A stretch of DNA of 58,909 nucleotides from Spirochaetes bacterium ADurb.Bin133 (GTDB taxonomy: Bacteria; Spirochaetota; GWE2-31-10; MWDO01): NCBI GenBank assembly GCA_002070605.1, contig MWDO01000012.1:1-58909 (forward strand), read 5' to 3'. The position numbers and the translations under genes are program-made. The notes under the pieces were generated by a model. That model did not search any database. It saw only the letters and a program-made list of their open reading frames with translations, and was not told the DNA's origin. Below, one piece after another: positions 53,931 to 58,909 of this stretch; within the stretch, counting starts at the first letter, position 1; each line of letters starts with the position of its first letter.

Positions 53931-54296
53931 TTATTCAAAATTTCTGGGAATCACGTATTGACTCTCGAAAGATTTATTCAAAATATGCATATCTATAACG
54001 TCTAACGCATTTTCCGATTTAATATTTCCGAGAATTACCGATCCGCCCTCCGGATAAACTATCTCAATCGTCGGTTCCGCATAGCAATATCCAACGCAAC
54101 CTACTCTAACGATCTTAGCGTTTTTAATATTCCTCTCGGCAAGACCTTTTTCAATGGCTTTTTCGATTATCTTCGCTCCAGCCGCTATTCCGCAAGTCCC
54201 AAAACCTATTAATAATTTAATATCCTTATCTTGAGCGCGCTTTTTAACCGTCTCTTCTTTGAGTTTAAAAAAATCCTCTTTACTTTTCAATTTCAT
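53931..54296 (-). CDS. hndB: Hydrogenase [2Fe-2S] subunit HndB
   Basis: 121 residues with a thioredoxin-like [2Fe-2S] fold. Visible Cys are in GTCGIAAGAK near residue 34 and in VGCVGYCYAEP near residue 70; I see three in all, so one ligand position differs from NuoE-type sites. The GC.GYC.AEP pattern matches the N-terminal domain of HydB/NuoF-like proteins. ATG overlaps the hndA stop by four bases. Probable role is electron transfer between HndA, HndC and HndD. Confidence 0.88.
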   Translation of the reverse strand: MKLKSKEDFFKLKEETVKKRAQDKDIKLLIGFGTCGIAAGAKIIEKAIEKGLAERNIKNAKIVRVGCVGYCYAEPTIEIVYPEGGSVILGNIKSENALDVIDMHILNKSFESQYVIPRNFE

Positions 54297-54832
54297 TTAT
54301 TTTCCTCCATAGAGTTTGCCAATTTTATACAGTCGGTCATAATGTCTCCGACCATTTTTGGATTAACGTTGCCGTAGACTCTGTCTCCAACCATTACAAC
54401 CGGAGCCAAACCGCAAGCTCCGACGCATCGTAAAACGTCCAGAGAAAATTTTCCGTCGGAAGTAACGCCCCCGGATTTAATATGCAGAAAATTCTCAAAC
54501 TCTTTCAAAACCTTTTCCGAGCCGCGGACAAAACAAGCGGTTCCCATACAAATGCTAATATTCACTTTCCCTTTCGGCAGAGTCGTAAAAAAGTTATAAA
54601 AACTTATAACCCCCGACACTTCCGAATGACAAACGCCCAACTTCCTGGCGACAAATTTCTGAACCTCTTCCGGCAAATAACCGAAAAGACTCTGCGCCTT
54701 ATGCAAAACTTGAATGAGATACCCCTTTTTTCTGGGATCCTTTGAATCGATGCCCAAATCTTCGACAAAACTGTCAAGTTTGCGATACAACTCTTCAGGA
54801 AGTATTTTCTTATACTCAGTTACTTCGCTCAA
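54293..54832 (-). CDS. hndA: Hydrogenase [2Fe-2S] subunit HndA (NuoE-like)
   Basis: 179 residues. N-terminal helical bundle with LIQVLHKAQSLFGYLPEEV, then the [2Fe-2S] site with CMGTACFVRG and LRCVGACGLAPVVMV, giving four Cys in the NuoE pattern. First gene of hndABCD. The start is a TTG with GGAGG upstream and a well-formed promoter 41 bp further out. Confidence 0.93.
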   Translation of the reverse strand: MSEVTEYKKILPEELYRKLDSFVEDLGIDSKDPRKKGYLIQVLHKAQSLFGYLPEEVQKFVARKLGVCHSEVSGVISFYNFFTTLPKGKVNISICMGTACFVRGSEKVLKEFENFLHIKSGGVTSDGKFSLDVLRCVGACGLAPVVMVGDRVYGNVNPKMVGDIMTDCIKLANSMEENK

Positions 54833-54872
54833 TTTATTTCCTCCGTATATAAATGTAAAAAGATTAACGATA

Positions 54873-54900
54873 CCATTATAATGATTTTAAAAATAAATTC
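54873..54900 (-). promoter_or_regulatory. Promoter of hndABCD
   Basis: On the minus strand TTGAAT (54895-54900), 16 bases, TATAAT (54873-54878). It reads into hndA. Confidence 0.7.
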
Positions 54901-54967
54901 AACCTTAATTTGAATATTTATGAAATACATTTTTTTTATTACGACAATCTTTTTACTTGGATAGCCC

Positions 54968-55107
54968 CATATGCGCGCTCTTACATCATATGCGTTATTT
55001 TTTCAAGACAGTCGCCGCGCGTCCCATATGTGTCAATTTATCCATGAACGTCATATGTGTCAATTTTACTTTTAGCATCATATGCGTTAAAAAAAAACCG
55101 AGCGACG
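54968..55107. repeat. CATATG-family repeat cluster 9
   Basis: Five cores at 54968, 54987, 55025, 55052 and 55079; the last three are phased exactly 27 bp apart and share CATATG(T/C)GT(C/T)AA with a following T-rich stretch. The right end is AAAAACCGAGCGACG (about 55093-55107). With the hairpin at 55212-55253 it fills most of the 480-bp gap between hndA and the phosphatase. Neither promoter is interrupted. Confidence 0.75.
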
Positions 55108-55211
55108 TATAAAATCCATTTCAATAATAGAATTTTAAATAATATTAAATAATTGACAATTTAAAATCAGTCGGATATATTAATAATGGCGATAGGTTGT
55201 TTTCTTGATAA

Positions 55212-55253
55212 TAACAACATATGCGTCAAATTAGATTTTGACACATATGTTGT
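55212..55253. repeat. Long palindrome built from two CATATG sites, in a 5' leader
   Basis: Arms AACAACATATGCGTCAAA (55212-55229) and TTTGACACATATGTTGTT (55236-55253) pair at 17 of 18 positions around six bases. It lies about 60 bp before the phosphatase start and would form a strong hairpin if transcribed. Confidence 0.75.
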
Positions 55254-55314
55254 TTCTCGCCAAAAAAACAATCAATCGCGCTTGGCGCTAATTCCTTCGT
55301 ATAAAAGGCGGAGT

Positions 55315-56388
55315 ATGAACGTAGATAACTTTGATTTTAAAAACGGCGATTATGAAGAGTATAAGGCTCTGGTTTTTGATATATTATCTTATCCTAAGCC
55401 GCCCGATACCGAAATATTCAAAAATATTTTAAGAGAGACGCTTTCGGCGTATAGCGGCGAAAACGAGGAAATTAGACCGAAAGATAAAAACGGATTTGGC
55501 GGCGGTTTGATTGATTTAAGCGGAGCCGAAAGAGTCGTTATCATTCCGGATCTGCACGCGCGAAGGAGTTTCTTAAAGGAGACGCTTCTTTTTTCTATAA
55601 ACGGAGACGGGGTTTCAATATTTGAGCGTCTTGAAGATAAAAGTTTGACCGTCCTCTGTTTAGGCGACGGAGTTCATAGCGAGGGGGCGTATTTAAACCG
55701 GTGGCTGCGCGCTTACGACGAATACAAAAAGGGATTTGATAAGTCGCCTAATATGGATATGGAGATAGCCGACTCGTTCAATCTTATGCTCGCGGTAATG
55801 CTGTTAAAAATACGATATACAGATAACTTCCATTTTTTAAAAGGCAATCATGAGAATATATTGAACGAGACCGCTAACGGTAATTATGCGTTTGCTAAGT
55901 TTGCCAACGAGGGGGCGATGACGTTGTCGTATTTTCAAAAAAAGTACGGCGAAGAGATACTGGCAAATTATTCAAAATTTGAAAAAGAGTTGCCGCTATT
56001 TGTCGTCGGGAAAAATTTTCTCGCAAGTCATTCCGAGCCCGGCTATTTTTTTACAAGGGACCAAATTATTAATCATAGGGACGATCCCGATTTGATCGCC
56101 GCTCTTACGTGGACGGACAACTACTCCGCGGAAGAGGGCTCTGTCGATAAGATTATATCGTATTTTATTCCGGAAAACGACGATTGCACTTACTATTTTG
56201 GCGGACACAGACCTATTAAAGACCTTTACAACAAGATTAATAACGACAGGTACGTTCAGATACACAATCCGAGAAGGAAGATCGTTTGTTTAATAGATCG
56301 GGACAGGCGCATCGATTTGGATAGAGATATTATCGAGATAGCAAAGGACGAAAAAAAAAGTATTTTTAAGAAAGAAAATCCGATATAA
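55315..56388 (+). CDS. Calcineurin-like phosphoesterase, PPP-phosphatase type
   Basis: About 357 residues. Metal-site motifs appear in order: PDLHARRSF (GDxHG equivalent), LCLGDGVHSEG (GDxVDRG equivalent), LKGNHEN, ASHSEPG and GGHRPI. This is the PPP-type order of Ser/Thr and diadenosine phosphatases, though the first two motifs are divergent. I start at the ATG at 55315 (AAGG six bases upstream); the earlier start would translate through the CATATG palindrome. It lies 31 bp upstream of a Ser/Thr kinase gene, so it probably reverses that kinase's action. Confidence 0.78.
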   Translation: MNVDNFDFKNGDYEEYKALVFDILSYPKPPDTEIFKNILRETLSAYSGENEEIRPKDKNGFGGGLIDLSGAERVVIIPDLHARRSFLKETLLFSINGDGVSIFERLEDKSLTVLCLGDGVHSEGAYLNRWLRAYDEYKKGFDKSPNMDMEIADSFNLMLAVMLLKIRYTDNFHFLKGNHENILNETANGNYAFAKFANEGAMTLSYFQKKYGEEILANYSKFEKELPLFVVGKNFLASHSEPGYFFTRDQIINHRDDPDLIAALTWTDNYSAEEGSVDKIISYFIPENDDCTYYFGGHRPIKDLYNKINNDRYVQIHNPRRKIVCLIDRDRRIDLDRDIIEIAKDEKKSIFKKENPI

Positions 56389-56419
56389 TATTTATTGACC
56401 TCGAAATACAGAGTATATA

Positions 56420-58276
56420 ATGGATAAAGAGAGTAAACGACAAAATACCGAGATTAAGGGCTATACTATTCTGGGAAAAATCGCTAAGGGCGGAATGGGC
56501 GAGGTATATCGCGGCATTCATCAAGGACTTAACAAGGAAGTGATACTAAAGAAGTTAATCTCAAAGGCGCCGCCTACTTTTTACGAGCGGTTTCGACGGG
56601 AAGCGACGATAATGATGGAGATATCGCACCCAAACGTCGTTCATCTTTTCGATTATTTTAAAGAGGACGACTCTTCTTATATAGTGATGGAATATGTCGC
56701 CGGATTTAATCTTTCGGAAATTATCAGAAAATTTGGCAAAGTTCCGGTATATCTTGCCTGTTATATCGCTTACGAGATTGCCAAAGGGCTGGAGTGCGCT
56801 CATCAAAAGGAGATTATTCATAGGGATATAAAGCCGGCAAACGTCCTTATTTCTAACAGAGGGGAGATAAAGCTTACGGATTTTGGAATAGCGTTTAAAA
56901 GTTCCAGAGAAGAGGAAGAGGCGATAACTAAAAAAGGCGCTTTACTTGGGACGCCGGCTTATATGTCGCCCGAACAGATTAGCAGTTCTAAGGACGTCGA
57001 CACGAGAACGGACCTTTACGCTCTCGGCGTCATAATGTACGAGATGCTCTCAGGCGTCAAACCTTTTACTAACGAATTCTCTATGGAGAATGTAGTAAAT
57101 ATCAAAAAGGGGAAGCGAAAGCGGCTAAGGTCTCTCAACAAAAACGTCCCCTATACGCTAAACGCGATCATTAATAAAATGTTGAATCCCAAAAAAAACA
57201 AAAGATACCGAAATATAACGGAGTTTAAACGGGTAATAGAGAAATTCATTCTTTTTAAATTTAAAGATATAAACTCAATTAAGGACAAATTTGCTTTGTT
57301 AATCGGCGATAACGAGAATAAGCCCGATCTTAAAGAGTTTGATTATTCAAATATAGTTATAGTTTTGACTCTTATATCGGCTGTAGCGTCTCCCGCGGCG
57401 GCGGCTATTATTATTTTGTTATTTTTGAGAATGTTTTTTCCCGGCGTACTTTTTAGTTTTTTATTCCCCAATTATTACGGACTTGTCGGGATAAATATTG
57501 TTGATAATAGGGAAATAAAATATTACGACCTCAAGATTATAGATTACGATAACAGGACGTTTTTCAAGAAAAAAGGGCTGACTGACAAAGAAAAATTAAC
57601 GTTAGACAATATAGCCCTTCGTCCGAATCAATACAAAGTCGAACTGGATATCCGCGATAAAAAATACGTTACCGATTTGGTAGCAAGATCGTACAAAACT
57701 TCGGGAAAGAAGACCGTGGATTTTAAGATCGCCAACGTAGAAAAGACGCTTTTTTCTGTTTACAGCTACGTTTACGACGATTTGGGAGCTCCGGCAAATA
57801 ACTGTAAACTTTATTACAGGTCCGGAGTTGAAAAGGGGTGGAATATTCTCCTAAGAGAGATGAATTTATTAAACGGGACGAAATATGATTTTAAGGCGAC
57901 TTCGGACGGATATTTCGACGCTTATATAAACGGAATCGACATTCCGAGAGAACAAAAATCGTTGGCTCTGAAATTTTATTTGATCGAAAAAAACGCTAAA
58001 GTAAATCTGCTAAATCCATATATTGATTTGGATATGAAAATAAACGGCGGCTCCAAGTATCTTTTAGACCAACGAGGGCTTAAAACCGGCTCGATAAGAA
58101 AGTTGTCGAAAGATAAAACTATTTTTCTGAAAAAAGGCGTTTATAAATTTGATTTTTACAATAAGAAGAAGAATATTAGAGAATCTTTTAAAATATCGCT
58201 GAATAAAGGGGACGAACGGGATCTTCTGTTTAAATACGACGAAATAAATAACAAATTACATATTGAAGCAAAATAA
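56420..58276 (+). CDS. Membrane Ser/Thr protein kinase (PknB-like) with extracytoplasmic domain
   Basis: 618 residues. Kinase domain 15-275: glycine loop LGKIAKGGMGEVYRG, Lys in EVILKKLI, catalytic loop HRDIKPANVLI, DFGIAF, and GTPAYMSPEQ in the activation segment. A membrane segment of about 35 residues lies near 310-350 (LISAVASPAAAAIIILLFL). The outer region (about 355-618) is beta-rich with PEGA-like units, for example LKKGVYKFDFYNKKKNIRESF near the end, and may sense the wall or envelope. No clear ribosome site. It is adjacent to a PPP-type phosphatase, a common kinase/phosphatase pairing. Confidence 0.88.
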   Translation: MDKESKRQNTEIKGYTILGKIAKGGMGEVYRGIHQGLNKEVILKKLISKAPPTFYERFRREATIMMEISHPNVVHLFDYFKEDDSSYIVMEYVAGFNLSEIIRKFGKVPVYLACYIAYEIAKGLECAHQKEIIHRDIKPANVLISNRGEIKLTDFGIAFKSSREEEEAITKKGALLGTPAYMSPEQISSSKDVDTRTDLYALGVIMYEMLSGVKPFTNEFSMENVVNIKKGKRKRLRSLNKNVPYTLNAIINKMLNPKKNKRYRNITEFKRVIEKFILFKFKDINSIKDKFALLIGDNENKPDLKEFDYSNIVIVLTLISAVASPAAAAIIILLFLRMFFPGVLFSFLFPNYYGLVGINIVDNREIKYYDLKIIDYDNRTFFKKKGLTDKEKLTLDNIALRPNQYKVELDIRDKKYVTDLVARSYKTSGKKTVDFKIANVEKTLFSVYSYVYDDLGAPANNCKLYYRSGVEKGWNILLREMNLLNGTKYDFKATSDGYFDAYINGIDIPREQKSLALKFYLIEKNAKVNLLNPYIDLDMKINGGSKYLLDQRGLKTGSIRKLSKDKTIFLKKGVYKFDFYNKKKNIRESFKISLNKGDERDLLFKYDEINNKLHIEAK

Positions 58277-58312
58277 ATCCCGTTATCTTCCGTATAGTTT
58301 TTAATTCAGTTC

Positions 58313-58364
58313 GAGTATTAGTATATTCAAAACGGGAATTCCCGTTTTGAATATACTAATACTC
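58313..58364. terminator. Perfect 52-bp palindrome after the kinase gene
   Basis: Perfect palindrome centred on GAATTC (58336-58341), with arms of 26 bases. It lies 36 bp after the kinase stop and may act as a terminator, although its size and the half copy at 39363-39394 show that it is also a dispersed repeat. Confidence 0.8.
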
Positions 58365-58500
58365 TAAAATATATACTCCCGTAAAAATTACGTAAATTTT
58401 TATTTTTCCCTTTACTTTATTACTATAATTCTTTAAAATGAAATTATGTATCGTTCCGTTCATTATATATTTTGGCGATATACGTAGGGAGAAAAATGTT

Positions 58501-58909
58501 ATGAGAAAGGTTGGAGTTTTATTTTTTTTGTTTATTTTTTTAACGTTAATTTCTGCGAAACCTGGCGATTATAATAATTTGGGCGGAGGTTGGACGGAAA
58601 TCGGCGGCATGGCGTCTCTCGGCGACAAACTCTATATTATTTCCGGCGGTAAACTTTATGAGACGACTAAAGACGGTAAATACAAGTCTTTGGGCGGAGG
58701 CTGGATAGAAATCGGCGGCATGACGTCTCTCGGCGATAAACTCTATATTATTTCCGGCGGCAACCTTTATGAGACGACTAAAGACGGTAAATACAAGTCT
58801 CTCGGCAGAGGTTGGATAGAAATCGGCGGCATGGCGTCTCTCGGCGATAAACTCTATATTATTTCCGGCGGCAACCTTTATGAGACGACTAAAGACGGTA
58901 AATACAAGT
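58501..58909 (+). CDS. Secreted protein with 37-residue tandem repeats, partial
   Basis: The frame runs off the window end. Signal peptide MRKVGVLFFLFIFLTLISA precedes KPGDYNN. Then come tandem repeats of 37 residues (111 bp, starts near 58579, 58690 and 58801) reading GGGW.EIGGMASLGDKLY and IISGG.LYETTKDGKYKSL. The pattern of GGxW.xIGG and LY.T..DGKYK is that of tectonin-like or other short-bladed beta-propellers. The copies are almost identical at DNA level, so length probably varies between strains. Start ATG nine bases after GGGAG; an overlapping ATG at 58496 hits a stop at once. No anchor visible. Confidence 0.72.
   Translation, partial: MRKVGVLFFLFIFLTLISAKPGDYNNLGGGWTEIGGMASLGDKLYIISGGKLYETTKDGKYKSLGGGWIEIGGMTSLGDKLYIISGGNLYETTKDGKYKSLGRGWIEIGGMASLGDKLYIISGGNLYETTKDGKYK

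Noticed and set aside
54968-55107. CRISPR array
   Set aside because: Cores are only 6-14 bp, spacers are themselves conserved between loci, and no cas genes are present. The pattern is a binding-site array or mobile repeat, not repeat-spacer CRISPR.
55186-55314. N-terminal extension of the phosphatase
   Set aside because: Its codons lie within the CATATG palindrome and there is no ribosome site; the ATG at 55315 fits the domain start better.
56395-56421. Leaderless promoter for the Ser/Thr kinase (TTGACC and TATAAT)
   Set aside because: Spacing is 15 bp and the -10 overlaps the ATG, so transcription would begin inside the gene. Read-through from the phosphatase is simpler.

Overview
The window looks like chromosome of an anaerobic, motile spirochaete (Spirochaetota, treponeme-like or a relative). 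Base composition is AT-rich by eye. The case rests on a block of about 13 kb on the minus strand in the order fliO-fliP-fliQ-fliR-flhB-flhA-flhF-flhG-two membrane proteins-fliA/whiG-fapA-small acidic protein, which is typical of spirochaete flagellar operons. Supporting signs are a phosphotransferase enzyme I gene with no transporter genes beside it, relaxed lipoprotein signals, and a trimmed NADP-reducing [FeFe] hydrogenase. Species cannot be named from the sequence. Ribosome binding sites are often runs of G (GGGGG or AGGAGG), and TTG and GTG starts are common.

Layout. 1-1200: the end of a secreted beta-propeller-type repeat protein and a stand-alone class III nucleotide cyclase. 1496-14570: the flagellar export and regulation operon. 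14595-15337: a repeat element carrying a double ribbon-helix-helix (RHH) gene. 15424-21457: an alpha/beta hydrolase, then the housekeeping run scpB-rluB-cmk-rpsA and an AAA+ regulator. 21473-29841 (minus): M23 peptidase, PilZ protein, der, ptsI and a large hybrid histidine kinase. 30282-39157: a hypothetical gene, glgB, a sigma-like regulator, a FAD oxidoreductase with a BFD domain, mnmG and a TPR protein. 39563-43993: tRNA-Val(GAC), a TrmH-type methyltransferase, gyrA with tandem hairpin repeats at its promoter, and an aquaporin homologue. 44046-48372: two more RHH genes, malic enzyme, a two-domain GNAT protein and a lipoprotein. 48542-50636: a FabG-like reductase and an HMG-CoA-synthase-like enzyme. 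50690-54832 (minus): hndABCD hydrogenase. 55315-58276: a PPP-type phosphatase and a membrane Ser/Thr kinase. 58501-end: a secreted protein with 37-residue tandem repeats, cut by the window edge.

The most unusual structure is a dispersed repeat family occupying most of the long intergenic gaps. Its core is CATATG flanked by GTC on one or both sides; the full palindrome would be TTGACACATATGTGTCAA. Copies are arranged in 44-48 bp and 27-28 bp units, and several clusters end in inverted repeats close to CGTCGGTTTTTTGGGG. Three copies lie beside or enclose a gene for a protein that reads as two RHH DNA-binding folds in one chain. At 47645-48372 the gene sits neatly inside 16-bp terminal inverted repeats. 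I propose that these are full-length and internally deleted members of one mosaic element family, with the RHH protein as the likely binder of its repeats. No transposase is visible.

Functionally, the metabolic genes (malic enzyme, HndABCD, GlgB) fit a fermenting, glycogen-storing anaerobe that handles H2. The cyclase, PilZ, hybrid kinase and kinase/phosphatase genes point to dense signalling around motility and the envelope.
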